Source of the DNA: Haematobia irritans
Taxonomy: Eukaryota; Arthropoda; Insecta; Diptera; Muscidae
Assembly (NCBI RefSeq): GCF_050003625.1
Contig: NC_134400.1
Coordinates: 66,668,126-66,732,125, forward strand
Length of the DNA: 64,000 nucleotides
Direction: 5' to 3'
The position numbers and the translations under genes are program-made. Under the pieces are notes generated by a model. That model saw only the letters and a program-made list of their open reading frames with translations. It was not told the DNA's origin and did not search any database. Positions 47,030 through 60,395 of the stretch are shown piece after piece. Positions within the stretch are counted from its first letter, which is position 1, and every line of letters starts with the position of its first letter.

Positions 47030-49336
47030 CCAACTGGGAAGGCTTCAGAGAATACACCGATCGCCGCTTCAGTGAGCTCCCGTCCCCCTCACATGTTCAT
47101 GTTGCCCAGAGGGAGTTCCGGGACATCATCAACGCAGCAGCCGCTCGCTTCATACCCGCTGGTCGAATTGCCCAGGTGAGGCCCAACTTCCCAGCCGAAG
47201 CGGCGGGACTCGCAGACGAGCGTGATGAACGCCGTCGTGCTGACCCTGCTGATCCTAGAATCAGAGAACTAAATCTAGAGATTAGTAAGATAGTCGACGA
47301 GCACAAGCGGAACACTTGGTTAGAGCACCTGAAGCAATGTAACTTAGGAACAGGAACTGGTAAATTGTGGTCAACAGTTAGAGCCCTCTCGAACCCCTCC
47401 ACAAGGGATGATGGGATTTCAGTCACATTTGGCGACGTGACTGTGACTGATCCGAAGAGGTGCGCCAAATACTTCAACCGACAATTTGTCGAGCATCCCG
47501 AGAGTGATAGAGCGTCGTGTACGTGGTCTCCGAGCCGATGACACACCACAATTTACTGCAGCCGAAGTTACCAATGTCATCAACAGCGCGAAACCATCTA
47601 AGGCGCTGGGCCCTGACGGAATTTCAATGCTAATGCTGAAGCATCTGGGAATACTGGGAGTTGAGTACCTGACCAGACTCGTCAATTTGTCTTTGGAATC
47701 ACACATTATACCCGATGTCTGGAAAATGGGAAGGGTGATTCCACTACTGAAACCGGGCAAAGATTCGAGCAAAGGTGAATCGTACAGACCGATATCCCTT
47801 CTGTCGCCAGTAGCCAAGACACTTGAGGCATTACTCCTCCCCAGCCTTGTGGAGAATTTTCCAGCTGCCCACCATCAACATGGATTCCGTAAGGTACATA
47901 GTACGACAACAGCCTTACATGCCATTTCGACACATATTAATAAGGGACTTAACCAGCCCAGGCCGTGTCACAGGACGGTCCTCGTGGCGCTTGACCTATC
48001 GAAAGCATTCGATACGGTCAACCATGCCACATTATTTGAGGACATCGAGAATACGTCCCTACCGGCAGGAGCGAAGCGTTGGGTGCTGAATTATATGTGT
48101 GGACGCCAGTCGTACGTGGAATTCAGGGACAGAAAGTCAAGACCGCGTAGAGTTAAACAGGGAGTTCCCCAAGGTGGGGTGATATCTCCGGCACTGTTTA
48201 ACCTCTACATGTCCTCGATTCCACCCCCTCCTGACGGCGTCGAGATTGTATCATATGCGGATGACTGTACAATCTTGGCATCTGGGCCCAATGTTGATGA
48301 CATTTGCGATCGGTTGAACGTCTACATAGTTAATCTTACCAGTTATTTCACTGCGAGAAACTTGAGGATATCCCCCACCAAATCCTCAGCCACACTATTT
48401 ACTACATGGACGGCAGAAGTGCGCAGGCAGTTGAATATCAGAGTCGATGGAGTAATAATTCCGACCACAAATTACCCCAAGATTCTTGGGGTCACATTCG
48501 ACAGCCTTTTTAGGTCATCTGCCCATGCCACTGCAATTTGTAATAAGCTCCGTGGTAGAAACAAGGTCCTCAAGTCACTAGCCGGCAGTACTTGGGGTGC
48601 GGACAAAGAAACCTTGCTAACTACTTATAAGGCAATTGGCCGGTCAGTGGTAAACTATGCAGCGCCAGTGTGGACACCGCAGACCAGTGATACGCAGTGG
48701 AATAACATACAAACCTGCCAAAACGCTGCTCTTAGAACTGCGACTGGGTGTCTCCGCAGCACACCCCTGGATCACCTTTATGTGGAGACAAAGATCATCC
48801 CTGTGCGAAGACACAACTACATGTTGTCAAAGCAGTATCTCCTGGGTTGTTATCGCAGTAATCATCCAAACCACCATCTTATGGATACACAACCACCACC
48901 CAGGAACGTAAGGGTTGATATACATAATCTAGAGCGCGAGATCCAGCGCTATAAAAGAGAGCCTCTAGATCAAGCAGCGTACCAGGCAGGTTTGAACAGG
49001 ATTCATGAGGATACTGTAGCTGAAGCGGTGAGAAGCTACAAGGTTAATCCTGTTCTTGGAGTCCGACCACCGCCCATAGCACCGGAGGAAAGAGACCTCC
49101 CACGGCAGACTAGGGTAGTTTTGGCCCAATTAAGATCAGGCAAGTGCAGCCGCCTCAATTCCTACTTATCGGTGATTGATAGCAGCGTAGCTGACGTTTG
49201 TCCAATTTGCATCCAAGGGCCACACGACACGCGTCATCTTTTCTCTTGCCCAGCCAAACCAACCCGACTTACCACCAGATCACTCTGGACACACCCCATC
49301 TTAGTCGCAGAGTTTCTTGATCTGCCAACAAGCTGA
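47030..49336 (+). pseudogene. LINE reverse transcriptase and terminal knuckle
   Basis: The linker frame (about 47030-47541) reads REFRDIINAAAARFIPAGRI. A second frameshift near 47500 leads to the RT frame 47486-49336. RT motifs: SYRPISLLSPVAKTLE near residue 99, VALDLSKAFDTVNH near 167, GVPQGGVISPALFNLY near 226 and YADD at 257-260. The C-terminal knuckle CPICIQGPHDTRHLFSC lies near residue 570-590. No RNase H is seen. Confidence 0.88.
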
Positions 49337-49441
49337 TGTACCAAGCGTATAACATGAAATGGATGAGATCACAATAAACTGTTACAACAACAACAAACAA
49401 TCGTTTATAGATTTTGCGACACAAAAAAAATATTTTAAAAT

Positions 49442-49620
<179 letters not shown>

Positions 49621-50938
49621 TTTCGAACATGGTCAACAATTTATAAAGTTATATCGGCAAAAATAAAGCAGCTACCAAAGAAAAATAAAAAAAAGAAATA
49701 AATAAATCATGTAAAAGCATAATATTAAAACTCAAAAAAATCTTAATGCTAAAAGTAAAACAATACAAAAAAAGAGTATACATTACACCAACCTGTAAAA
49801 CAACATCATACAGCTATAGTGCTGAACAGCAAAAAAAATAACAACGGTCCACAGTGACTCGAGATTTTTGTTTTCTCCCTACCACCGCATAAATTGAAAA
49901 AAAAAACAAAAATAAATAAGTAAAGTAACTATATAATAAATAACAACAATAGCTGACGACAAGAAATAATGCCGATGTGAGTGAGTGATACTGGTTCCCT
50001 GCTCTACATAACCTCGAATGATTCATGAAATATACTAAACAAAAAACAAAAAAAAAACAAAAAAATATATAACTATATAAATTCACACATATATAAATAA
50101 ACAAAAGTAATATAATCGAATTTATGATTTTGTATTGAATAAGTAATGTGATTAATTATACTTGATTAAATAATTTAGTTTCTTTTGTCATAATTTTAGT
50201 TTTCCAATTTTTCTCACCTCACTCTTATGTACAATCATACAACATGAGAATTAATACGACAAAGAGTGAGAACAATTCTTTCATATATAAAACAGAGCTG
50301 TTTTGAGAGGGGTAAGTTAGGCTTAGCTTTAAGAGATGTTAAACTGAAATATTTTGTTACATGTTCATTTGAATATAAGAGTATTTTTGAAATAGTATGT
50401 TTTTTTCTACATCTTTCATATATTTTATATATTTTTTTTATTTTTATTATATCTTGTTCAACCAAAAACTAACATTACATCAATAAAGCAATTTTGAATT
50501 ATGATTTGTATGAAATCGAGCTATATTTATGTTTCATTTTGAACAAAGTTACTAAAATGCCGTCGGAGTAGGTTGCACTATACTCGGTTGATGTAAGGGG
50601 TGTTGATGAATTGGTGGCAATGGGGAAGAATGGGTCATGAAAACTGTTTGGTCATTTGACCAACAGACTAAGTAGACATTTTGGACAGACTTATTCTTGA
50701 TAAGGGTATCGCTTATAAAGTTTTGGAGCCCTAGGCGATACATAGGTCGCTGGTTTGTTAAAAAGCGAAGGGGGAGGGCGGCTCCGACCGACGGACTTAC
50801 ATTAGACTTGGACCTTATTCTTTTTTTTACTATATATGCATATATTTGGTGTTTAGTCAGTCCGATTATAAAAATTTATCCATTAATACTATCTTTTGGA
50901 CACGAGATATTTATGTTATAGTTTTTTATTACCACATA

Positions 50939-51684
50939 GTGGTAATAAAAATAAGTATCCTTACAAAAAGGAGAAAAAGAAGTGAACAATTGTGTGTAAA
51001 AAGAAAAGTTATCCCTTCAAAAAACTTGAAATAACGTGTTAAAAAACACAACACGAAATAAACTGTGTAACCAGAAATAAACTCTTTTATAAAAAGAAGT
51101 GACTATAAGTGAATTATCCTGAAAAACAGAAAAAAAACAATAAAAGCAAAACCCAAAAATTGTGCGGTGGAATGGAAAGAATAAAATAATAATAAAGAAC
51201 TTCAAGAGTTACTCTAAGTAAGGAAATTGCAATGAAGTGCCAATAACAACTTGTAGTGAGGACAACTACATTGAAAACTTTGTTGGAGAATAATTGCCAA
51301 AACACCACTTCCCACACCCAGAAAAAAGTGACCCCTTCTTTAAGTTAAAATGAACTCATTGTGAAGAAAGTTGAACTTCGTATAGCGTCAAAGACATTTT
51401 TATTTTTTTGAACGATGTGATTCTCGTTGAAATTAGGTACAATGCATTCCATATATTAGTTAACATTTTCCTATATTTATGTACCACTATACTACAAAAT
51501 GACAAAAATTAACTGAATTGAATTCATATATGGATTGAATTTATTGACCTTTTTCCATTCACTTTTACAAATCTTACATATTTGTGGTAAACCTTTTACT
51601 TCAAAATTAGAACTGCTTACCTTCGTTTTTAAATACAATTTTATAAATTGCCTATATAATTTTTTCTTCAATAAAATACATGTT
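50939..51684 (+). other. Errantivirus B leader, right part, and AT-rich flank
   Basis: The leader repeat resumes with GTGGTAATAAAAATAAGTAT and runs to about 51480. No gag follows. Positions 51480-51684 are AT-rich without a recognisable feature. Confidence 0.6.
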
Positions 51685-51711
51685 TTATATATATATATAT
51701 ATATATATAGT

Positions 51712-52204
<493 letters not shown>

Positions 52205-52458
52205 ACTGGCCTTGAAATATTAGTTTATTATTCCACTGTGAAACGTAATTGTTTTCTTTTTTCTTGTACCTTTCACTTTTAATAAGTTTCTGCGTAACGA
52301 TTTTGTCCTCCTTTTACAATTTTTCCAAAATGTTGGTGTTTCCTTTGTTTATACACCATCACGAACATTGATAGACTTATTATTATTTATGTTCAATAAT
52401 ATTCAAAAAACGACAATTTTTCTCACTAAATTAAAATAACAAATATTTTATATATTTT
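52205..52458. other. AT-rich stretch without recognised feature
   Basis: No frame, repeat or motif that I can assign lies between the hairpin and the inverted repeat that begins at 52459. Confidence 0.5.
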
Positions 52459-52910
52459 ATTTGTTATTATATTATTTTACTATATTTTTTTAACAATCTC
52501 TCCGTATACCATAACAACGCGATTCCAACTAAAAAAACAACCCACGCGCATACATATCGATTACATCGATGACAGGTATCGATTGCAGGTAGATAAAAGA
52601 AACATAGGAAATATTCTAACAAGTGTGTTCTCTTAAGTTTTGAAAGGATTGAATACTTCTTAGTACGAATGAACTAAACTATTTTTCTATGCCAAGTGTT
52701 ATTCGTATGTATGATAAGCTTTCTATAATAAATTTGAGGAAACTTGGTTTTATTCCGGATTTTGTTTATTTTTACGAATGCTTTGTTATCAGTGAATAAA
52801 ATTTTCTTGTTCAGTAGTAAAATCTTATACCCAGCGAAGAAAACAGTGTTAGTAAAATTCCATGCCTTATTCTAGTTAATGAACTATTCCTAACTGCTTT
52901 CAGTTTAGGA
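52459..52910 (-). repeat. Left arm of a 450-bp inverted repeat
   Basis: This stretch is the reverse complement of about 59285-59760 with scattered differences. Shared words include AACAATCTCTCCGTATACC and ATCGATTACATCGATGACAG. It lies where errantivirus B should have gag and early pol, so it belongs to an element that replaced or displaced that part. Confidence 0.85.
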
Positions 52911-53009
52911 GTTTTTTACTGAAGCAAGTAAATTTTATTATTTTAAACAAAAATTTAACGTAATGGAAACAAAATGGCTAAACTAAATTGATGAACATGT
53001 TTTCCTTTA

Positions 53010-54850
53010 GATTCGAATAAATGAATATCCTTTACCGAAAACACTAAGGCAACTCCGAAGTTTCCTTGGAATGATATGATATTATCGAAAGTTTATTAAG
53101 AATTATGCGAACATAGCAAAACCGCTGACAAAATATTTATCTGGTGAAAATGGAAAGGTATCGCAACATATGTCAAAGAAAATTGAAATTAATATAGATG
53201 AACAAGGTGTGTTAACTTTTGAAAAATTAAAAAAAAAAATACTTTCCGAACAAGTAGAATTAGTGCAACCTGATTTTAATAAAACATTTGTCCTTACCAC
53301 CGATGCCTCTAATGAAGCAGTAGGTGCTGTTCTTAGCCAAGACGGTAAACCTATTACATTTATATCAAAAACTTTAAATTCAACCGAACGGAACTATGCG
53401 ACTAATGAAAAAGAGCTTTATGTCATTGTTTGGGCTTTATAGAATTTAAGAAATTATTTACATGGTAGTTCAAATATAGAAATTCATACAGATCACCAAC
53501 CGTTAACTTTTGCCGTGCCACTCGAAATCCCAATGCAAAAATAAAAAGATGGCGTTCCTTTATAGAAGAATTTTCATCAAAAATGATTTATAAACCAGGT
53601 GTTACCAACGTGGTAGCCGACGCTCTTTCGCGACAATATTTAAAAAATATTTCGGACGAAGACTCTTTGCAGGACACCCAACATTCTACAGAAAGTAGTG
53701 ATAATTTTAACATCCCCGAAACATCAAAACCTTTAAATGAATTTAAGCAACAAATTTTGCTAAGCAAGTCAAATTTTTCATTACATCAAGTGATAGTAAA
53801 CTTCGGAAGGACTCGTTATATTATTGAATACGATACTATGGAAAATCTAAAATCCATTCTTTTGCAATATATCAATCCAAATTTAGTGACAGCGATACAC
53901 TGTATACCGGAAGATTTATATGATTTTAAAGAAACTGTAAAGGGCGTATTTTCAAATAAATTTGTATCTACCCGCATATTTCCTATTGATGTAATAAATG
54001 AAGAAGACCAACAAAGCATAATAAGGGAAACACATTCGCGAGCTCATCGTAGTTGTAAAGAAAATCATAAACAAGTATATAAACAGTACTATTGGCCAAA
54101 AATGGCAGACCATTTTAAGGAATATATCAGACATTGTTCTATATGTAATAAAAATAAATATAATAGACATCCACAGAAAGTTCCAATTGGAGAGGCTCCA
54201 ATTCCTAACAAGGAGGGGGAGTACCTTAATGTTGATATTTTTTATGCAGAAGGATTAAAATTCGTATTCGAAATTTTTAATAATTAAGGATATTGAAGAT
54301 AAAACTAACCTAGGGAAAAACTTTTAGAATTACTACAGGGCTCTCCAAATGCTAAAAAAAATAACACTTGACAACGAACCTGGCTTTTGCAATCCGCAGT
54401 TTAAATCTTTATTGCACAGATTAGGTATTGAATTATATTATTGCACACCTCGCCATAGTACAACCAATGGACAAGTAGAAAGAGTCCATTCTACCTTAAT
54501 AGAAATAGCTAGATGTATCAAGGACGAATTTCACTTATTGGGAGATAAAGAAACATTCTAGAGCAGCTCAACAATACAATAAAACCATCAATTCGGTCAC
54601 ACAAAATAAACCCACAGATATATTTTTTAATAAGGTAGAACACAATTTAGTAGAAATTCTAAAAAAGGCTCAAGAAAAAATGATAATCAAATAAAAACTT
54701 ATCAACCAGGTGACACGGTTTACGAGAAAACCATAGGACAAAGAAACAAGTTATTACCACGATTTAAAAAGAAAATAGTTAAGGAAGATTTAGGTAATGA
54801 AATAAGAATTAAATATCGCGACAGAATAATTCATAAAGACAATATTAAAA
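53010..54850 (+). pseudogene. Errantivirus B pol, C-terminal half
   Basis: The first recognisable part is the RT thumb region (PKTLRQLRSFLGMI near 53035). RNase H follows (LTTDASNEAVGAVLSQDG at about 53292-53345, then an EKELYVIVWAL segment before a stop at 53440). Integrase has HSRAHRSCKENHKQ and HCSICNKNKYNRH as the zinc region, an aspartate in YLNVDIFY (about 54230), a second in KITLDNEPGF (about 54360) and the glutamate in TNGQVERVHSTL (about 54475). The part between the two aspartates is mostly deleted. Stops at 53440, 54285 and 54560 and several frameshifts make it dead. RT catalytic motifs are absent. Confidence 0.85.
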
Positions 54851-54886
54851 CATAATCAAATATTTAAAAATAATTTTTTTCAGAAC

Positions 54887-55448
54887 ATGGCTTCTATGAT
54901 ACTAATATTTTTCACAATTTGTAAAGCTGAAGTGCAAATACTAGACTACTCCACTTCACAACTAGTAACAATCCATATAGGACAAACTAAAATTCAAAAC
55001 GGAAATTTTAAACTAATTCACATTATTGAACTGGACAAATACGGACGAACCATTGACAACCTGAAAAATGTAATCCATGAGAAAATTTTACGAAACAGTT
55101 CCATATTACCATTTTTACTACACGACATTGACCAGTTGAATGAGCAGTTAAGAAAAATTAGACCAAGGACCAAACGTTCAATTAATATACAGGGATCAGC
55201 CTGGAAATGGATTGCTGGTTCACCAGACTATGACGATCATAATATTGTAATACAAAAGATAAACGGACTATTGGGAAATAACGCTAGACAGAGGATAATA
55301 AATAAGGACATAATAGAAAGATTAAACCTACTGACTAATACTACGAACAAGATTTTAAAGACGTTCCAATCCTTAGGAGAAATTCTTGTATTCAACCGTC
55401 GAACGGAACGGACGTGTTTTTTAATAGCGGATAAACTCATCGTAATAG
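54887..55448 (+). pseudogene. Errantivirus B envelope gene, 5' part
   Basis: It begins with a short hydrophobic leader (ASMILIFFTICKA), compatible with a signal peptide, followed by the surface part. A furin-type site RPRTKRSI lies near residue 99 and is followed by a WKWIAGSPDYDDHN segment and heptad-rich sequence. It is open to 55448, where LINE L3 begins. The gene resumes in phase at 60913 (the flanks join as ATCGTAATAGGAGAAATTC). The gene is split and, further on, carries a stop. Confidence 0.85.
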
Positions 55449-55489
55449 GTACCTACTAAGAATTTCAAGTGTGGTGGGATATTAAGCCA

Positions 55490-56524
55490 CCATGCAGCGA
55501 AATTCAAAGTCATGGGTTGCTAACTTCAGGGCCCAGGGTATCGACTGGAGTTATAAATTTGGGCAATGACCAAGAGTTAGGCCCAATTAGTCGACCTGTA
55601 GACGGGTCGACAGGTGGCGACACTTTGACAAGTCGTACTTTTTCTAAGGTAACGACATCAAAAGGAGGTAATCCCTCACGAAAGAGATTCAAGGAACGCA
55701 GAAATGCTTTGTTTATCCTAAAGAAGTTAGGATCAGTCGTACTTGGCACGTTGTCGGCTAAACAAAGCGATTCCTTAAACTGGACTCAAGGAATTCTTGA
55801 GGCTGGAAAAAGGGAACGAACACCGGATGAGCTGCCATCCTCCAAAAGGGATCAAGAGGCTGGTTGGTATCAAGGACGATTTAAGCTAGTCGCATTTGAG
55901 GACCAGAGGTCTATAGAATGTTTTAAAGCTGCTCTGATACTAATTGGTGAAGTCTGGGAAGGAGCTGTTCTAGAGTTAGTCGAGAAGAAAGACATACCGG
56001 CTAGACCTAGAGCACATGCGTGGATACCTGCAAACCCTTCTGACCCTGAATCTATTTTAAATAGACTGAAACGATGCAATCCAGATCTTCCAACAGCTGA
56101 TTGGAAGGTTGGCCGTTTGGATGAAGTGGATGGACCAAGACGGCATGCAGTGTTTATATTGAACACTCAGTCTTTGCCACATCTAGCAAAGTCCCAGGGC
56201 CGTGTATGTTATGGTTTTCATTATATCCAAATGAAGGTATATAAAAATTCAGAATTGGACAAGCCTCTGTCTGAATCAGAAGTAAGCGGATCCTCTTGCG
56301 AAGTCGAGGGAGATACCAAAGTTGAAGACATGGATAGACACCGTATGCGAGAGGAGGTTTCTACTTCCTCAGAACTCACCAAAGTTGAACCTATGGTTAT
56401 TGCGAGAATCACCGAGATCTCTGAAGAGGACATTCTTGATGACTCGATTGAAGCGGCTGATGTGATGGTTGTTGAAAATCTCGATGGTCCTACGGATCCT
56501 CCAGATAAATCTTCATCATTGTAA
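55490..56524 (+). CDS. LINE L3 ORF1 (DUF4780-like)
   Basis: An open frame to TAA at 56522-56524 with no clear in-frame ATG at its start, so the precise start is unknown. The central region (GWYQGRFKLVAFEDQRSIEC to CYGFHYIQMKVYK, about 55860-56240) resembles the DUF4780 domain found in ORF1 of insect LINEs. The C-terminal part is acidic and Ser/Thr-rich (SELTKVEPM, EEDILDDSIEAADV). It presumably acts as the RNA-binding partner of ORF2. ORF2 starts within its end in another frame. Confidence 0.7.
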   Translation, partial: PCSEIQSHGLLTSGPRVSTGVINLGNDQELGPISRPVDGSTGGDTLTSRTFSKVTTSKGGNPSRKRFKERRNALFILKKLGSVVLGTLSAKQSDSLNWTQGILEAGKRERTPDELPSSKRDQEAGWYQGRFKLVAFEDQRSIECFKAALILIGEVWEGAVLELVEKKDIPARPRAHAWIPANPSDPESILNRLKRCNPDLPTADWKVGRLDEVDGPRRHAVFILNTQSLPHLAKSQGRVCYGFHYIQMKVYKNSELDKPLSESEVSGSSCEVEGDTKVEDMDRHRMREEVSTSSELTKVEPMVIARITEISEEDILDDSIEAADVMVVENLDGPTDPPDKSSSL

Positions 56525-59183
56525 GGCTGCATGTGCTGCCTTAAAAGTTCTCCTGATGACAGGGGACATAGATATAGTTCTTATTCAAGAACCATATGTT
56601 TATAGAAACAAAATATGTGAATTAAGTACTCCGGGGTTCAAACTATTGCAGTATACTGGTAATGACGTAAATCGAACCTGTATAATTGCTAAAAACGAGC
56701 TCAACTTGTTTCTGCTTCCTTCAATGTGCAATACAGACACTGTCGTTGCCAGTTTAGAAATAGCCAAATGCAAATATTGGGTATCTTCGGTCTACATGGG
56801 ACATGACAGGGGGATGCCTCCATGTGCCGTCAAGACCTTAGTGGATGAGTCACTGAAAACAAAGACGAAACTCATTATGGGATGCGATGCGAATGCACAT
56901 CATAGTATATGGGGAAGTAGTGATACTAATGCAAGGGGAGAGTCGCTAATAGAGTTTATTTTGCGTACTAATCTGGTAGTTTGCAACAAGGGAGATGCCC
57001 CAACCTTTGTCACTAAAAACAGGCAAGAGGTTTTGGATTGGTCGGAAATCACGAAGGATTTCCGACCAATCGGCTTATCCTCATTCCTACTTAAGACTCT
57101 GGAGAGGATGATAGATATTTATCTTAGAACTTGCATCGATTCAAATTTGTTCTCGAAATGACAGCATGCATACTCGAAGGGCAGGTCTACTGAGACCGCA
57201 TTACATGAACTAGTCAGCTTTATTGAAAGCTCACTATCTGTCAAAGAATACACAATCGTGGCGTTTCTAGACTTCGAAGGGGCGTTCAATAATGTCCATC
57301 CGAGCTCGATATTAAATGGACTGATAACTATGAATGTTGATCCATGTATACTTAGGCTGTTAGACGAACTTCTAATGAAGAGACGTATTTCAGCCACAAT
57401 AGGACAAGCAAACATACAAAGGTATGTGAACAGAGGCACTCCCCAAGGAGGAGTTCTATCACCTCTTCTTTGGAATGTTGCTATAAATAACCTTCTGGTT
57501 ACCCTAGCAAAAAGGATAAAAGTGGTGGCATACGCAGATGATGTGGCTCTAGCAGTCAGGGGAAAATTCCCATCCACAATCAGAGATATTATTCAGAAGG
57601 CCCTCCGGATGACTGAGAAATGGGCGAAAGACAATGGTCTTGGGGTAAATCCTGCAAAGACAGAACTAGTCATGTACTGCAAAGATCGCAAAACTTCCAC
57701 GGTTAGGCCCATTTCCTTAGGGGGTATTGAAATTCCCTTTGGTGAGTGTGGAAAATACCTTGGCGTTATTTAGGACAGAAAGCTGAACTTTAAGCTTAAT
57801 ATTGAAGAAAGGGCGAGAAAGCAACGGTAGCTTTGTACTCGTGCAAAAAGGCAATAGGAAAAAAGTTGGGACTAAAACCAAAAATTGTGCATTGGCTATA
57901 CACGGCAGTGGTTAGACCTATAAGGTGTTGTAGTCTGGTGGCCGGCACTTCAGAAACCGACTTGTTTAGATAAAGTTCAGCGTATGGCGTGTTTGTGTAT
58001 CTCAGGTGCATTCAGCAAGACAGGAACAAATTCCCTTAATGTCATACTGCATCTATTGCCTTTAGACATTTTGGCCAAACAGTCAGCTGCAACAACGGCT
58101 GTGCGGTTGCGCGAGCTATCGCTGTGGCCGGAAAAAAGTTACGGTCACAGTTCGGTCCTCAAAATAATGCCAGATGTGCCTAACGTAGTGGATTACACTT
58201 TGGCGAGACCACTTTTCGACAATAAGTTTGAGACTCTAATTCCCAACGGTGAGGCGTGGTGTACACGGACCCCGGGGAATAAAAGATATATAGATTTCTA
58301 CACTGATGGCTCCAAATTGGATGGCCAAGTGGGTTTCGGAGTATATTCTAAAGATATGGAACTTCGAATAGCGAAAAGATTACCTGATCACTGTAGTGTT
58401 TTTCAGGCTGAAATATTAGCAATAAGAGAAGTGGTGAATTGGCTGAGAAGTAATGCTCCAAGCAATATTGGCATTAATATATACTCTGACAGTCAACCTG
58501 CAATAAAAACCTTGGACTGTGTGTTCCTCAACTCGAAAACGGCCATCGACTGCCGCAAATCTCTCAATGAGATGGCTGAGCAGTACAATATTCACCTAAT
58601 ATGGGTGCCTGGCCATATGAACATACCGGGGAACTGCGAAGCGGATGAGTTGGCAAGGCTAGGAACTACCTTATATATTCCAGGGGAACTAGAATCTGTT
58701 GATAGGCCCCTGGCTACCTGAAAGCTCTTACTGCGTGAGAAGGCTGTTATGATGGCAAATGTTCGATGGGAGAATTGCAAGGGTTGTAACGACACCAAGC
58801 AAATATGACCCCATTTAAACTTAAACCGCACACTAGATATGCTAGTGTTCTCGAGACGTCAGATATCACTCCTGATATCTGCTATAACGGGTCGCTGCCT
58901 GATAGGCGCTTTTGCAAAAACTATTGGCGCGAAGTATAATGACTATTGTACGAGCTGTCTTGACGCGGAGGAAAAGGAATCAATTAAACACCTCTTGTGT
59001 GAATGTCCTGCATTTTGTGTAAAGCGCAAGCAACTTTTAGGAGCATATAGCTTCAGATTACTGGCGGATCTGGAAAATGTTAACTTAAGCTGTCTGCTAA
59101 TGCTTTTGGAACAATCTGGTTGTTTCAACAAAGGAAATAATCGAGAAGGTTCAGCGGTTAAGACTAGAAGTGCCCATATGTAA
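56484..59183 (+). pseudogene. LINE L3 ORF2 with internal deletion
   Basis: ORF2 opens with LRILQINLHHCKAA and IVLIQEPYVYRN (AP endonuclease) and continues to LIMGCDANAHHSIWGS, then TNLVVCNKGDAPTFVTKNRQ. At 57036 it jumps to the RT motif DFRPIGLSSFLLKTLE. RT then has AFLDFEGAFNNVH, GTPQGGVLSPLLW and YADDVALAV. RNase H follows (FYTDGSKLDG, then YSDSQPAIKT). Stops near 57160, 57770, 58720 and 58806 and a frameshift near 57820 make it a pseudogene. Confidence 0.87.
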
Positions 59184-59284
59184 TAGGTACTTTTAGTTAA
59201 ATGTGGTATCACAATGGACTGAATAGTCTAAGTGAGTCTGAATCTTAATCGGGCTGCCACTTTAACCTAACCTAACCTAACCTA

Positions 59285-59760
59285 GGAATAGTTCATTAAC
59301 TAGAATAAGGCATGAAATTTTACTAACACTGTTTTCTTCGCTGCGTATAAGAATTTACTACTGAACAAGAAAATTTTATTCACTGAGCATTCGTAAAAAT
59401 AAACAAAAACCGAACTGAACTGAACCCAAGTTTCCTCAAATTTAGTAAAATTTCTTATAAAATGATAATTCTGACTTCCTTTATTATAAAAAGCTTATCA
59501 TACATACGAATAACACTTGGCATAGAAAAATATTTTAGTTCATTCATGTACTAAGAAGTATTCAATCCTTTCAAAACTTAAGGGAACACACTTGTTAGAA
59601 TATAGGAAATTTTCCTATGTTTCTTTTATCTACCTGCAATCGATACCTGTCATCGATGTAATCGATATGTATGCGCGTGGGTTGTTTTTTTATTTGGAAT
59701 CGCGTTGTTATGGTATACGGAGAGATTGTTAAAAAGTATAGAAAAATAATATAATAACAA
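59285..59760 (+). repeat. Right arm of the 450-bp inverted repeat
   Basis: The reverse-complement partner of 52459-52910, containing CATCGATGTAATCGATATG and GGTATACGGAGAGATTG. It leads directly into BEL-type coding sequence on the plus strand. Confidence 0.85.
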
Positions 59761-60395
59761 AGTTTGGTAGTTGACAAATCGGTTGACATCAGGATAACAT
59801 CTCGAATTGGGGATTTTACCACACTATTATCCGCAATGGTGGTGCCCACAATCACAGATTATCAACCTAGCATAAACTTGAATGTCCTGGACTGGAACAT
59901 GCCTAAAACATTAATTTGCTGATCCAGCGGGAGCCATCGATATGCTGATTGGCGCTGAATTGTTTTTGATTTAATGTCTGTGGGACAAATAAAGTCAGCT
60001 GTTAACTTGCCAATTTTACAGAAGACTCTATTTGGATGGGTAGTTTTCGCCCTCGGCAAACTTGTACCCTTGCCATTTCATATAACGATGCCGAACTAGA
60101 AGAAGAGAAGCTTTCGACAATTGTAAAGGCATTTTGGGAAGTCGAAAATGATTTTTTAAACAATATGGCCATTAGCGAAGAAGGCGCATATTGTGAAAAA
60201 CATTTTGTCAACCATTTCATGTGCCTGCCTACAGGGGAGTACTCAGTTCGGTTGCCTAAAATTGAAGGCGATAATGTTTCATCATTAGGAAGTTCCTACC
60301 AACAAGCCCATTGAAAAAGAAATTTAGGCGGTATCCAGAAATAAAAGCACAATACACTGCTTTTATGAGTGAGTATGCTGATTTATGACGGCATG
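59761..60395 (+). pseudogene. BEL/Pao pol fragment (protease end to early RT)
   Basis: In changing frames the plus strand gives blocks typical of the linker between BEL protease and RT: a region with VPTITDYQPSINLNVLDW, then SVGQIKSAVNLPILQKTLFG, then the frame 60036-60311 with a FWEVENDFLNNMAISEEGAY block and GEYSVRLPKI, ending near LGSSYQQA. It is a different BEL element from the one at 14003-22295. It stops where LINE L4 begins. Confidence 0.7.

Larger units (their letters stand above)
45869..49398 (+). mobile_element. LINE with 2A-like N terminus and CAA tail, near full length
   Basis: A target duplication of 13 bp (AATCGTTTATGGA at 45856-45868, AATCGTTTATAGA at 49399-49411, one mismatch) encloses a 3.5-kb non-LTR element. 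It encodes a PHD-like/zinc region, an AP endonuclease, RT and a terminal CCHC knuckle, with no RNase H. It ends with ACTGTTACAACAACAACAAA. Two frameshifts break the coding region. It is close to jockey-type elements; the clade is not certain. A nearly identical second copy begins at 62681 on the other strand. Confidence 0.9.
55450..59284 (+). mobile_element. LINE L3 (same family as L1), near complete, inserted in env
   Basis: The plus-strand copy has ORF1, endonuclease, RT and RNase H, and ends TAACCTAACCTAACCTA at 59284. The 5' junction is at about 55449. About 1.2 kb between endonuclease and RT is missing (junction 57036-57071). The right flank is not env but sequence homologous to the 52459-52910 repeat, so the copy was involved in a later rearrangement. 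Confidence 0.88.
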
